DNA of 64,000 bases from Azorinus chamasolen (GCA_963576725.1 OY755242.1:24541869-24605868), one strand, 5' to 3'. Shown: positions 22,601-34,434, numbered from the stretch's first letter. A program made the numbers and translations. Notes: generated by a model from the sequence alone, not told the origin.

Positions 22601-23239
22601 CATCTTTCTAAATATTGTTTCCGATGACTATAGTTCAACAATGAAACTGAATACTACTTATTTTTCAGTTTCACTTTTTTAACTCTTGTTTGCAAACTAA
22701 AAGCCAGAAGTACATTTCCATGCCATTTCGTAAATAAAATACCATGTCTGAGTAACTTTGGTAAAACAAATATACTTATCCTTAGTGATAGGGTAGAAGC
22801 AGAAATGTAAGAATACATAACAATGAATTAGAAGTTGTAAACAGCTTTTTATTATTATAGGCATTCTTTTAATAAATAATAGACACCTTTTATTGGCGAA
22901 AACCCATGCTTGTGACCAGTCAAGGAAAGCAATGTTTAGTTTATATAGAACAAACTTAATATAGATTTGCCATTTTACTGCCAGCTGAAGAATTTCCATA
23001 ATACTCTTTTGCCTCTATTGAAATATAGAAGTGAATATATTCTGACAGTGGGTGGTCCTTCGAAAGCAAAGTTAGCAATGCCAAAAGAAATAAATTGCAG
23101 ACTCGGTTTTATTGAGTGTTCATGAGTAGAAATTTAAAGTGCAACACTACTCATACTCCCTAACACCGGCTTAAGCAGTATTCATTTTGGTATAACCTAA
23201 TTAACGATGTCGAGTGGTTCGGCCGCGTGCCGTCGTTAA

Positions 23240-23960
23240 CAAAACTTTGACATTGCTTATAACTTCTTAATTACGTAAGCTAGACAATTCATAATTGGTA
23301 TGAAGATAGCTTTGGTAATGGCCTTTCACTTGATACAAGGATGCATGAAATCAGGTCAAGGTCAATGTCACTATTTCCAAAACGTTGCCGTATTTGACAA
23401 ACTTTAACCTAGCTATAACTTAAACTAAACTACAGATGCTAGGCAATTTATCTTTGGTATGCAGATTGCTTTGGTAAAAGCATTTCAGTGGATATAAAGA
23501 TATTTGAAATTAGGTCAAGGTCTAGGTCACTCGTTTGACAAGTTGGCCAACATTGAAAACTTCAACATTTTGTTTTAACTTCTGAACCACATATACTAGA
23601 CAATCATATATGGGGTGGAGATAGTTTTGGCGAAGGCCTTTCAGTTGATACGATACATGAAATTGGGTCAGTATCAAGGCCACTATTTTGAAAACTTGGT
23701 TGTTCTTAACAAAATTTAACGGTATGCTATAACTTCTGATCGATGAACGCTAGGCAATTCACCTTTGGTATTCGGATAGCTTTGATAAGGACCTTACAGA
23801 AGACATAAATATACCTGAAATCAGGTCAAGGCCAATGTCACTATTTTGAAAACTTGACTGTCACTAAAATGTTGCTATGACTTCTGAATTACATATGTTA
23901 GACACTGTATATTTGGTATGCAGATAGCTTGGGTGAATGTATGTCAGTTGCAAAATCCGG
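23240..23960. repeat. Tandem array of diverged ~157-bp units, about 4.5 copies
   Basis: Each unit repeats CTATAACTTCTGAATTAC, GCTAGGCAATTCATATTTGG, GATAGCTTTGG, CTTTCAGTTGATA, GAAATCAGGTCAAGGTC and CACTATTTTGAAAACTTG. There is no stable frame. The pattern is one I associate with molluscan interspersed repeats (memory, not checked). Confidence 0.85.
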
Positions 23961-24149
23961 CTTTTATGTGGTTTCCGCATTATTTGCCTGTTTTATTAAT
24001 ATTTAGCCCAATCAGATCTGTCTTTGTTCTGAAACAAAGAACGCAAGGGATAAGTCCATTTGGAAAGATTAGATACCGGTAGAAATTGCCAGTACCTGTA
24101 ATTCTTTAGATTTATTTCTAAGTGGAGTTGATATGTTTCAAATGGAAAA

Positions 24150-24560
24150 GTAGTAAAGTCAAGCAGGCAAAGCCACATGCAAGACGCAACCACCACCAAA
24201 ACACCGATAGACAGCAAGACACACACAAACACACACACACACAACCACACACCCAAACGCATACACACACGAAACGAACACAGAAAACACCAAAAGACAC
24301 ACAAGAACCAGGGACAAACATTCCACACATGAACAAATCACAAGCACAAAGACGAAGGCAAACAAAAGGAAGGGTGCCAAAGAGAGTACCGCCTTGGCAC
24401 GGTCAGCAGCAAAAACACCACTGGGGGTTTAAACCGGTTTACGGACGTCCTAACCTCGCACTTCTCTCAAAGTCACCCTAGCTTTACAAATATTGTAAAT
24501 AAAGGTATCCCCGCTGGACTTACCCACAACATAGATGACGGTGAACACAGGACAACAGGT
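24150..24560 (-). repeat. Repeat module D, inverted copy
   Basis: Inverted relative to the copies at 25395 and 26955. Shared strings on the minus strand are GTTGTGGGTAAGTCC, GCGGGGATACCTTTATTTAC, GTAAACCGGTTTAAACCCCC and GTGCCAAGGCGGTACTCTCT. An AC-rich microsatellite lies at 24215-24270. Apparent ORFs here follow the low-complexity run. Confidence 0.75.
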
Positions 24561-25394
24561 AAAACATAGCATAATAACTGTGACAATCCGTCAAAGCCAT
24601 CTTTATTGTCATAGGCTCATGTTAAATTAAATGTAATTCATTTTACACTTCACAAACGATAAGACATAATTATGCGGTATTTTGTTATTCAAAGAACAAA
24701 GCAAACTCTTATTGGGCTCAATATCAATAAAACTAGAAGCAAAACTATTTGATGACGAATAATTAGGGTTAGATTGATTCCCATGATACATTACAAAGTA
24801 GGGTACCAAAAGTGTTACCAGAATATGAAAAGAAGCATTTCGCATTTGGCATGGTGCACCGCCCTTCCATATCACTATATTTGAATTCTAACCATACATT
24901 CGAGCAGACCTCCGCGGTATATAGAGAGTCAAGCAATTGTACACAGGTAGAACGACACGTGCCAGCGCAAGTCTATTTTTTCATACCTGAACCTTTGGAA
25001 AGCAATTACACGTGCTCATTATGGATATTTGGATCGAGTTGTTTACATGTGAAAAAGGAGCTATGGATCTATAACTAAGTACATGTAGTCAGGGATAATA
25101 ACTGTCGCATGGCAGTTAAAGTTCACAATATAGAACAATTTACTACTTAAGCGTGAAGTTTTCATCCGCTTGATGATACAATAAAACTACCTGGGTAGTC
25201 TTGTTTTATCATATATCAGACCTTTTCGCCTGTCACACAGCGAACCTGTCCCTGAAAAGGATTGTGGTGAAATGATGTTAGAGGAAAATTATTCATACAT
25301 TTTAATCTCAAATCAGTATTTGATTGGCATGTTGCATAACCAGGTAGTTATATGTTTTGAACAAGTCTGGGCATGTTGTAATAATTTTAAGCGG

Positions 25395-25870
25395 TAACAC
25401 GCAGCATACGATGGTATACTCTTAAACTCAGAAACGGGATGAGCTTACAAGACTCATGCATTACCTTTCCCCTGTCGTAACCTTAACGGCTTCCCTACAG
25501 GTGCTCTGACTTCATCAAAGTCATTGAGCACATATGTTATGCTATGTTTTACACATCGTCATGTGTTTAACCTCTTCTATGTTGTGGGTAAGTCCGGCGG
25601 GGATACCTTTATTTACACTATTTGTAAAGCTAAGGTGACTTTGAGAGAAGTTTGAGGTTAAAGCGTCCGTAAACCGGTTTAAAACCCCAGTGGTGATTTT
25701 GCTACTGACCGTGCCAAGGCGGTACTCTCTTTGTCACCCTTACTTTTGTTTGTCTTGTCTTTGTACTTGTGCTTTTGTTCATGTACGGAATGTTTATCTC
25801 TAGTTCATGTGTGCTATTAATATTTTTGTGTTCATCTCGTGTATGTGCCTGTGTTTGGATGTGTAGTTTT
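25395..25870 (+). repeat. Repeat module D, copy 2
   Basis: GGGATGAGCTTACAAGACTC, CCCTTCC-like CTGTCGTAACCTTAACGGCT, then GGCGGGGATACCTTTATTTA, CGTAAACCGGTTTAAAACCC and CGTGCCAAGGCGGTACTCTC. It is likely the 3' non-coding part of a retroelement, because the copy at 26955 directly follows an ORF relic. Confidence 0.75.
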
Positions 25871-26439
25871 TTATTTATAAAGACAAGACTGTATAGATTG
25901 TGGCATTCGCTTTAGATGGACACATTTCTGGTCTGAATCTATTGACAAAATTGCCTCCCTTTTCACATGGTTTTCATGAAAAATATATTTACCAATGAAA
26001 ATTGGATTTTCCCCATAAAAAGCAAACTTTTAATGCATGTCTATGACATATATATATATATGCATACTTTCAGCACATTTTCTATACATTGTGTAGTTTC
26101 AATCAACATTTTAATGTATATTGAGTTAAAATTATAGGGCGGTGGTCATGTTTAAAAGACTATGGTTTACAAACAACCACGTTGACCCCATGTTTTGAAA
26201 ATATAATTGCATGCAAAAGGCAAAATCTTTGTTTACATAAAGTTTTAAAAACACCTGTCTGATGGAAAACGTTTTTTAACTTTCTTGAAAAAATACTTAT
26301 GATTTGTATTCTTTTGAAATATGATACCTTTCTCTTCACATAAGACAGCGTGTTTTGGTATTAAGTAAATTACTTGATATATTTCAATTAAAATATGTGT
26401 ATTTGCATATTGAAGTTTCATTATTTGTGTTTCTAAACA

Positions 26440-26940
26440 ACTAAAGATTGATGTGTATTTTGTCAAATTCTTCCAACAGTGGTTATGTTCTTAAGCACAT
26501 GGCTACAAAAAAGCACGTTGACCCTATATTTTCAAGATGTCTTTTGCATGAAAAACGCTTGAACTTTGATTATGCAAAGTTTAAAAAAAAACTCCCTGCT
26601 AAAAATAATTATGATGTACGCCTTTATATCAGATCTGAGAGAGAAAGATAGAAATGGCACAGATAATTTCTATTATCGAAATTTACCCCTCATTAGTAAA
26701 TATAACTTCAATTCACGGATGTTAATGCTACAAGGTATTTCTCATCCAGATTTCTATGGCGATGTTATTTACAAACTTAGGAAAATTCATGGTCATATCC
26801 ATTTTCACGATTTGTTTATTAAACGTATTAAACCTTTAGGAAGAAAGGTTATGACCCTATTATATTGCAACACACTGCATGTTTGGTTATCGACCCCTTT
26901 ACAGTCGGTCGCTACGCTTTCCTCTTTGCTTGCACGATGA
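26440..26940 (+). pseudogene. Retroelement-like ORF relic
   Basis: A 124-codon open stretch (26566-26937) and an overlapping shorter one contain NFYYRNLPLISKYNF, MLMLQGISHPDFYGDVIYKL and GRKVMTLLYCNTLH. The GISHPDFYGDVIYKLRK segment resembles a segment I recall from repetitive mollusc and cnidarian ORFs near LINE-type genes, but I cannot name a domain. It runs straight into module D at about 26955, so it is probably the 3' end of that element. Confidence 0.4.
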
Positions 26941-26954
26941 CAGGCCGAGGGTAG

Positions 26955-27550
26955 TACTCTATGATGGTATACTCGTAAACCCAGAAAAGGGATGAGCTTA
27001 CCAGACTCATGTATTACCTTTTCTCTGTCGTGCCCTTAACGGCTTCTCTGCAGTTGCTCTGTCTTCAGCAAAGCCATTGAGTACATATTTTACATTTTGT
27101 ACTGTGATTACTGTCTTCTATGTTGTGGGGAAGTCCGGCGGGGATACCTTTATTTACAATGTTTGTTTAGCTAGGGTGACTTTGAAATAAGTGTGAGGTT
27201 AGGACGTCCGTAAACCGGTTTAAACCCCCCCCCAGTGGTGATTTTGCTACTGACCGTGCCAAGGCGGTTCTCTCTTTGTCACCCTTACTTTTGTTTGTCT
27301 TGTGTCTTTGTGCTTGTGTTTTGTTCATGTTTGTCTCTGGTGCTCGTGTATGTGTTTGCGTGTGTTTGGTTGTGTGTGTGTGTATGTGGCATGCCGTCTA
27401 TTGGTGTGTTGGTGGTGATTGCGTCTTGTATGTGACTTTCTACTGTATGTGTGTGTATGTGTATAAATTGCTATGCTTTCTGTAGGTGTTTTGGTGATGG
27501 TGGCGTTTTGTGTGTGGCTGTTCCTGCTTGACTTTACTACGTTTTCACAG
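26955..27550 (+). repeat. Repeat module D, copy 3
   Basis: Same order of landmarks as copy 2: GGGATGAGCTTACCAGACTC, CCTTAACGGCTTC, GGCGGGGATACCTTTATTTA, CGTAAACCGGTTTAAACCCC, GTGCCAAGGCGGTTCTCTCT. It is followed by a GT/TG-rich stretch that produces long cysteine/valine pseudo-ORFs on both strands. Confidence 0.75.
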
Positions 27551-27599
27551 AAGCTCAAAGGACTCGTGTGCACCAAAACCCACACCCCGGAGCGTGATG

Positions 27600-29660
27600 A
27601 GGATCTGAGTATGAGCCTTATATAAAGCCCTGCGCTACATACATCTCCGTCATTTAAAATGGGGTTTTATATCGTGTATTCATTGTACATAACGTAAGAT
27701 CTACATTCATCCCGGTTTCCTCCCGTGTTCATCTGACCCAGTTTAGACATTGTACAACATGTATCGTCTGCATACCGTGCATCAGGGTTGAGCTAGGGCC
27801 AAGATCATACACCCACCCTGCTTATTTCAGGCACCTGTAGAGTGGATGAGTCGTACATAGTTGCATGACAAACATAGTTTTGTATTTGTAATCGGGTTTT
27901 TAAATTACAAGTTACAGCTGGATACAGTAACTGTTGAACATGTTAAGACTTTATTATAATGCATTTGTTGAACCGACATATCTGAGTCTGCAATAGGTGT
28001 TTAAATGTATTAACTGTGTAACGTGTGTGCGTATGTCTGAACAGACGAGTCTTTGAAATGTTAATTGATTGCGTGACACATTATCTACAGTGTAATGATT
28101 AACCCTGGACGTTGTATGTAGCTGGGTTTGTAATTGGGTAGATTGTCTATAGATAGAGTGTAATTTTGCGATATAGGGTTTGTGCCTTTCAAATGATAAC
28201 TGGCAACTGGTTTGTAGGAGTTATGTCCAAAAAAGGAAACAGTTATGGCTTCCTATTAGTGCATGTACATTAAACACCGTGCAACATCAATATAGAGCAC
28301 ACTCTGAACAGAGTACTTCTCCTTTTGCTTCTGATTTGGGTATGTCTTGTTTGTAATGGTGATAATATATATCGAAATATGTAATATTAAGATAAGGGAC
28401 ACAATCCTGTATCAGAAAGTTCCACATTTTAAACTTCTTATCTGTGTAACAATATGTTTGAATTGTATTGTTGCGTATGTTACTGTACAGTTAAACGAAG
28501 TTTTGGGGTATACTGGGGTCACAATGTCCGTCCGTCTGTTTGTCCGTTCGTCCGTTCGCCTGTCCGTCCGTCCGGTTTGTCCGGATCATAACTTCCAAAG
28601 TATAAAAGCTATTGACTTCAAACTTCATAAATTATAGACCACATTGACCTCAAGTGCAGTGAACAAGGTATATGACTCTGTCTGTAGTATTTATGTAGCT
28701 ATTGCCCATTGTTCTTTTGTCAAAATCTGGCTTGTTTTAATTAATGAATTTTTTCCCGACCATTTCTCTGTCATACCTCATTGTTGAACACCATCCAAGG
28801 TTCTGCACTAAAGCTTTTGATTTGACGCTGCATGCATGAATGTATGATCTCCCTTTTCGTAATTTAACAAATCAAAAGTTAGTGGTCGGGAGCTTTATTT
28901 CTATAACCCCATCTCTGTGTCAAATGTGCTAATGGGGTATTAATCACGTTTAGTGGTAGTTCTAGTTTGCAATTGCAGTAGGTATGGTTACACAAACGTG
29001 TTGTTAAGGTATGTTTATATTAACGTACTGTTTAGGTATATTTGATTTCTCGAAATATAGCATATATTTTTCGTTCGATAAGATTATGGTGTTTTTTTAT
29101 CTGATCGATGTAGGTTTAATGCATTTCACTCCAACAGATGACACTTAAAAGTTCCTTCGATACGTTTATCATGTTTTATGAATGTGATTTAATTATATAT
29201 AGGGGATATCCAAGTCTGGTTTTCGTATGACGGTGATACTGAAAAGGGGTACCCTCCCAACCAGTCGGTAAATGATATTGACGCGCATGAATAACACTTC
29301 GTGCACATTAATAGTTCTCAGCCAATTATTTAAATAAAAACACATTACTCACTACTGTTTTGACCTACTGACCTACTCGGTTAGCAAACGCAGGGTAGAT
29401 CTTACTACGAATGTTAAAGTGAATATTTCCTATTTAATTAATAATTACTTTCTTATTGTTTCTTTCTTATATATCTCAATTCATCCACTAAAATCAAAAT
29501 GACTACTGAACTACTACCTGCGATGTTATGTAATGTTAATGTCTAAATATGATACTGATAACGCAATGAATTGTAAACACATAGTTAGGTAATTTTATTT
29601 TTAAAAATGTTCTAGGCTGCTTCTATTGCAGCAGAACTGTTGTAAAAGTTCCCTATTGAT
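27600..29660. other. Intron 1, mostly unclassified
   Basis: 27590-27820 is similar to 59275-59490 (duplication block). A GTCC/GTCT-rich microsatellite lies at 28526-28582. The rest shows no domain-bearing ORF and no recognised element. Confidence 0.5.
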
Positions 29661-29661
29661 A

Positions 29662-29943
29662 TACAGTTGAACTTCGATGACTCGAACTTCAAGGTACAAT
29701 ACATATTAGTTCGAGATAACAGAAGTTCGAGTCATCCGGTTTCTAAAATTAACAATTGCTCCTGTAGGAGCATTCAGCATTACTTTAGACCTGTATTAAG
29801 CTGTGGCATGTGTTTCTAGATATCTGTAGCGATAAAGTTTAGTTATTAATTTTGTTTTGTAATTTTTGGAAGGACTGAACTTTTTGTTCGAGTTAGCCCG
29901 AAGTTCGAGTTATTCGAGTTTGATATATCGAGGTTCAACTGTA
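29662..29943. mobile_element. pogo/Tigger-type MITE carrying the GCTCCTGTAGGAGC core
   Basis: Ends TACAGTTGAACTTCGATGAC / ATATCGAGGTTCAACTGTA, with internal echoes of TTCGAGT. CAGTTGAACCTCGA-type ends flanked by TA are typical of pogo/Tigger (Tc1-mariner) elements. The middle contains ATTGCTCCTGTAGGAGCATT, followed by GACCTGTATTAAGCTGTGGC, the family E inner module. It is non-autonomous. Confidence 0.75.
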
Positions 29944-30291
29944 TGTTTGTTTCGTTTTGAAACAGGTATTATGAGCGGGGATGTTTGTTCGCTTAAAATG
30001 AACACTTGCATTATCATTAAAATATTGCTTCCTTGATGACCGCTTCTTTATCTTCCATTCCCTCTTGTTCTTTTGAATTTCCAACGGTTTTTGTGAGGGT
30101 TTCTTTCATGTTCATAATTGTATGTATGTTTTCGTTGCATGCAAGTATCCGAATTCACGTTTGTAACAATGCTCTCCTTATTGGAGGTATGAATGAAAGA
30201 CACTGTGCAGTATGTGTTGTTGTCTACCGTGTTACGCGGTATAGCTAGGGCTGAGATCATACATCCACATATATTTGAGTCCTAATTTCAG

Positions 30292-30433
30292 GCAATGATA
30301 CGTGGACACATGGATTTGGTATTGCAGACATGGACACAGGACGACAAGTAACCAGTCAATCACAGTTCGGCATTGGTTCCCTTACCAAAGCCTTCACCGT
30401 GACACTGCTCGGGATGTTACTGGATGAAAACGG
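30292..30433 (+). CDS. Beta-lactamase-like gene, exon 2 (SxxK motif)
   Basis: Acceptor TAATTTCAG|GC and donor AACGG|GTAATG. The split Gly58 codon is completed in frame with exon 1. It encodes residues 58-105 and includes WTHGFGIADMDTG, then GSLTKAFT with Ser87 and Lys90. These are the nucleophile and general base of the serine beta-lactamase/PBP fold (S-x-x-K). The helix that follows reads VTLLGMLLDENG. Its presence argues for a catalytically competent protein. Confidence 0.9.
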
Positions 30434-30446
30434 GTAATGCACTTTG

Positions 30447-30615
30447 TTAAACCATTCACCTGATGAATATTCATGTAAGAAACTATGACGTCATGGTTTT
30501 GCTGATCTTATACGGACATATTATGTTTTGGCCGTCGTAGAAACTGTATAATCCGATCAATATAATTCCATAAACAAACGGAACACATCTTGATCAGACG
30601 GCTCCTGTCGGAGTA
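30447..30615 (+). mobile_element. Family C element, truncated, 13 bp after the exon 2 donor
   Basis: TTAAACCATTCACCTGATGA, ATTCATGTAAGAAACTATGA, then GATCAGACGGCTCCTGTCGG where it breaks off. A hairpin fragment (ACAGAGCAGGCCCAGATC ... ATCAGGGTCTGC) follows at 30672-30720. Confidence 0.65.
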
Positions 30616-30719
30616 TGTATAGACAACATCACTATGAGTTAACTCAGTACTCCATAATTACACCTTTCTATACCTCTACAGACAGAGCAGGCCCAGATCA
30701 AGCCCATATCAGGGTCTGC

Positions 30720-30967
30720 TTAACTCTTTCCCTGTTGTTTGTTTTTGTAAGGACTAATGACGTCTTGAATATTAATTAGATTATTTCAATAATGACATAT
30801 GAACACAGGACATTTTGGCTCAAGCGGAAGCTGTAGAATCAGATCTATATTACACTATACGCAAACAGAGCAGACTCTGATCAGACGGCTCATACAGAAG
30901 CCGTCTGTTCTGGGTCTGCTCTATTTGCAGATGCGTGAAAATGCGTTTACATAAGGCATATGATTAA
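30720..30967 (+). mobile_element. Family C hairpin MITE
   Basis: TTAACTCTTTCCCTG to GCATATGATTAA. The middle matches the copy at 7476 closely (AGCTGTAGAATCAGATCTAT). The core is GACGGCTCATACAGAAGCCG, one arm having diverged. Confidence 0.75.
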
Positions 30968-31476
30968 AATAAAACACAGGCATGATTCTAATTTTTCTGC
31001 CTTGGCCAAAAGTTTCCTTGGCTGGTTGCTAATAAAATAATTAATCTATTTCATATTCATGAACGGCTGAATCTTTTTTCTTGTAAACCCCTGTCAACTT
31101 GTTTCAGTGGGTATATTGGAATCACCCCGTCCGTCGGGCTGTCAGTCCGTCCGCATTTGAACTGGGTAGTTAGTATATCGAACTCCTCTTTCAGTTTTAA
31201 AATAACTGAATGTATATTTGGTATAAGAAATAACCACGAATGGTAAATTGTACAATATACAATGTTCATTGATTTACTGCTAGTCATTGCATAATTTTCT
31301 CCTTCTAACCTTTGAGTTGTTTTGCATGAAACATGGTTGTGTCGTAAAGTCTTCCTCCTTCAATCTCAAAGTTATTCACTTTATATTTGCTATACATAAT
31401 AACAATGTACAGTATAGATCGGATTATATAGTTTCTACGACTGCGTTATATCTGTTAGATTAATTGTCCTCTTTAG

Positions 31477-31659
31477 GTTTACATGGTCCAGCAAAGTCAG
31501 TGATGTGTTGGGATACGAGTTTAAGTTCGTTGACGAGCTGAGGACCAAACACATGACTATAAAAGACATCCTATCGCATCGAACGGGCCTGGCACGTCTT
31601 GACGAAGCGCTGTTGGCGGGTTACTCAATCAACGTAACGACCAGGGCAGGGCTGTGCAA
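31477..31659 (+). CDS. Beta-lactamase-like gene, exon 3
   Basis: Acceptor TCCTCTTTAG|GT and donor TGCAA|GTATGT. Residues 105-166. The segment FTWSSKVSDVLGYEF is followed by MTIKDILSHRTGLARLDEAL. The motif (T)IxDLLSHxTGL is a hallmark of the beta-lactamase-related family (class C and esterase/PBP-like members). Phases match both neighbouring exons. Confidence 0.9.
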
Positions 31660-31674
31660 GTATGTCCCTTAGAC

Positions 31675-31880
31675 TTAACCCTTTCCTTCGTATAAACGTA
31701 TTTTCACGTATTTGCAAACAGTGTAGACCCCGATCAGAGGGCTCCTAAAGGAATTGTCTGATTCTAATCTGCCCCGTTTGCTAATGGAATTTGATAGATC
31801 TGTTTCTTTAGTTTCGTAAACGTCAACAATGTTCCACATTCCATATGTTCTTATACCTATAACCATTAATATTCAGTAGG
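31675..31880 (-). mobile_element. Family C element, reverse orientation, 15 bp after the exon 3 donor
   Basis: TTAACCCTTTCCTTCGTATA, CAAACAGTGTAGACCCCGAT, core GGGCTCCTAAAGGAATTGTC (decayed), with the far end near ACCATTAATATTCAGTAGG. Confidence 0.65.
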
Positions 31881-32260
31881 TATTGAAGTTTGAAATCAAT
31901 ATAGAACAGGCAAAGGTAAGCCGTGACGTTTTGGAACGGTTTACTAAGGTTATTATAGTTCGCCGATAGCAGCGAAAGAGTGAACCTTTAGCCTGCTGAG
32001 AAAATTTCTTTTTCACAATTTTTAATCCATTTCGTTTTCAAAATTCAACGTCAATAACGTGTCTACCAAATTCAATATGCGTGTCAAACAATTTGGATCC
32101 TAATGAGACACTTAATGAGTTACTCAGTATCTAGTCTGAACCCAATCTGTGTTATCATGTCTTCGCTGCCAGTTGCCTAAATGTTAATAGTTTGCTTTTT
32201 GTCTTATTTAATGTATTTTGTGTGACAAAATGCATAATTTTTGATTATGTCCTTAAGGTT

Positions 32261-32464
32261 TTAACCCTTTATTTTATGAACATTGATGTAAGAAATAATG
32301 ACATCATGAATATTAATTAGATGATTTTGTTTGGCCAAAGCAGAAATTGTAGATATTATGTCATAAACAAACGGAGCAGACCCTAATCCTATAGAGGCCG
32401 TTTGAACAAGGTTTATTCTCTTTGTTAAGGTGTAGAAAGCCGCATTTATGGAGACAATGATTAA
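32261..32464 (+). mobile_element. Family C element, hairpin partly deleted
   Basis: TTAACCCTTTATTTTATGAA, ATGACATCATGAATATTAAT, AAACGGAGCAGACCCTAATC, then CTATAGAGGCCGTTTGAAC, and GACAATGATTAA at the right. A more decayed copy follows at about 32500-32665. Confidence 0.65.
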
Positions 32465-32984
32465 ATAAACAAGGTAGGTTGGCTAGGGAACTTCATCAAT
32501 ATTTAAACCATTTCCATGATGAATATATGATTAAGAAGGTTTGGTCTTAGAAAAAAGTTGTATAATCATATCAAAACTACTTCTTGAGCAAAGTAAAGAA
32601 TAATTGTCTGCTCTATTTGCCATGCTGCTAAAAGGTGTGTTTATCAGGTAAAGAGTTTATTTGACAGGATAGACGTTTACGACCTTATTGTAAACACTCT
32701 GGGACTCATTCCCACTCACACTGACGCTCATTCATTCATGTGGATATACAACACAGTACATGTACTCACAGGTTAATGACATGCATCACATAAATCACAT
32801 AAACTACTGTGTGGATTTGCATGTCTAATCAGGGTGAACTGTTTGTTAATAGTTTAACCCATTACACCATATGCTATTTTTAGACCTAACCTCTTTGAAT
32901 AGATCTACCGAAAAGGAGCATTTACTAGAGAAAAGGTAAATTTTAGATTTGTGTAGGGTTGAAACCATTTTGTTGTTATTGTGC

Positions 32985-33085
32985 GCGGCGTCTATTTGTC
33001 TGTCTGTCTATCCGTCTGTCTATACGTCTGTCTGTTCGTCTGTCTGTCCATCCACCCGTCCGTCCGGCGGCCGTCCATCCGTCTA
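32985..33085. repeat. GTCT/GTCC microsatellite in intron 3
   Basis: Repeats of CTGTCTGTC, GTCCGTCC and CTATCCGTC. Similar short tracts occur at 28526-28582 and 61265-61300. The ORF rich in SIRLSVRL-like repeats is an artefact of the tract. Confidence 0.85.
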
Positions 33086-33284
33086 TCAATCAGGGCGATT
33101 TTAATTTATCCGCGCGATCAAATGAAGAAAGTACATTTGTTGACCGTTATGGTACCCTGACATGAAAAACATGTTTGGCCGAGGAAGCTGACTCTAAACG
33201 AACACATTGGCTTCTCGCCTTGGTCAAAGTTGTTTGTAAATTCGAGTCAATGTGTAGACAACGATAAAATGTATTATGGTTTTG

Positions 33285-33400
33285 ATGGTACACTCTTAAA
33301 CTCGAACACGGGATAAGCTTACCAGATTGATGTATTGCCATTTCCCTGTCGTGCCCTTAACGGCATCATTGAGTACTTATTTGGCAGATTTATTTAACCC
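33285..33400 (+). repeat. Repeat module D fragment
   Basis: ATGGTACACTCTTAAACTCG, GGGATAAGCTTACCAG and CTGTCGTGCCCTTAACGGC match the left part of the module D copies at 25395 and 26955. Confidence 0.6.
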
Positions 33401-33608
33401 TTTGACTATTGTTTTGAAATGAAATGAAAGAAAGTTTACTTTATGAAGTGAAGTAAACGACATGTGTTGCAAACGAAAACACACTACACGTGCAAAATGT
33501 TAAAGAACGAGATCTTATAGTATCTTCCATGAGAAAATAGTAGTAACTAGTAATATCTCGTACATGCGCAACCGAGTATTTTAAAAGTGTATCCTTCTTT
33601 CTCTGTAG

Positions 33609-33872
33609 GAGGTTAGAATACGTACCGGCGAGGTATGATTTCAGAGACAGGTATCTCTACCAGAATTTTATGTACATGCTCGCTGGCCACATTTGCGAGG
33701 TGCTCGGTAAAGATACATGGGAAAACCTTGTGACGGCACGACTCCTGAAGCCCATAGGCATGACGTCAACGACACTTATGAGAGGTCCCAATGATGTTTT
33801 CAGTGACAGTGCAGCCCAACCTCACATCTACAGGGACGGACGATTTGAAAAGGGAACTCCAGACATATATGA
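33609..33872 (+). CDS. Beta-lactamase-like gene, exon 4 (YxN motif)
   Basis: Acceptor TTCTCTGTAG|GA and donor ATATGA|GTAGGT. Residues 166-253 plus a split codon. Tyr183-Gln-Asn185 in YLYQNFMYMLAGHICEVLG is the second active-site motif (Y-x-N) followed by the usual helix. WENLVTARLLKPIGMTSTTL is the conserved family segment (PLGMxxT). This is the longest internal exon. Read straight on, it would stop at once (TAG 33874), which supports the donor chosen. Confidence 0.92.
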
Positions 33873-33921
33873 GTAGGTATATGCATATTTCACATGAACT
33901 ATGCATTTTGCTTGATATTAG

Positions 33922-34171
33922 TTAACCCTTCGCTTGATGAATTTTAAAATACATTTCTCCTTCTTTACCCATGTCCTGTTGTATAATTACATATATCTTC
34001 ACTGTGTACAAGTATTTCACTGTGCAGTCACTGCTGTGGAGTGCACTGGTTGCACAATCAACTTGTAAATAGTGCAGACCCTGATGAGACAGCTCCTGCA
34101 GGAGCTGTCTCATCTGGGTCTTCACTATTTACAGGTAGGTATATTGACGTGAATAGCAAGCGAAGGGTTAA
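33922..34171 (-). mobile_element. Family A MITE, copy 5, inverted
   Basis: Full-length copy in reverse orientation, from TTAACCCTTCGCTTGA to GCAAGCGAAGGGTTAA. The perfect hairpin core is GACAGCTCCTGCAGGAGCTG (34087-34107 region). It lies in intron 4 just after exon 4. Confidence 0.85.
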
Positions 34172-34434
34172 ACTAGTCAAGTTTATTTCAGACAGAAAGA
34201 GTATTTACAAATCAACATCTAATGTGTTGTCCTGTTTTAGAATTTTTCATTTTCAGCATTTTACCCTGTATACAGGACCCTATATTACATGTACCACATC
34301 ACTGCCATTATGGTTTGTGTAACTAAACATTTACCACCTTTTCATTACACCAATACAACACTGCCTTGAATTACCCCATTATTACTGATCATTACCAGAT
34401 CACTATCACGCATGCTAATGATACATAGTGTATA

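Larger units (their letters stand above)
12100..27850 (+). other. Segmental duplication, copy 1 (upstream flank, exon 1, most of intron 1)
   Basis: Blocks of clear similarity occur in the same order and orientation at about 49.4-59.5 kb. They include the 5' flank and exon 1 (12200-12960 / 49460-50400), 17540-18480 / 54160-54780, 18646-18770 / 54795-55220, 21220-21620 / 57190-57380, 24860-24950 / 58190-58290, 25090-25230 / 58810-58950 and 27590-27820 / 59275-59490. The offset falls from about 37.4 to 31.7 kb, so indels (mostly mobile elements) separate the copies. The full limits are not resolvable by eye. Confidence 0.8.

Noticed and set aside
24122..24481. 119-codon ORF with QTHTHTK-type repeats
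   Set aside because: It is driven by an AC microsatellite inside repeat module D; the reverse strand gives equally long CVCVCV-type ORFs.
32959..33165. SIRLSVRLSV-type ORF
   Set aside because: It is a translation of a GTCT/GTCC tract.
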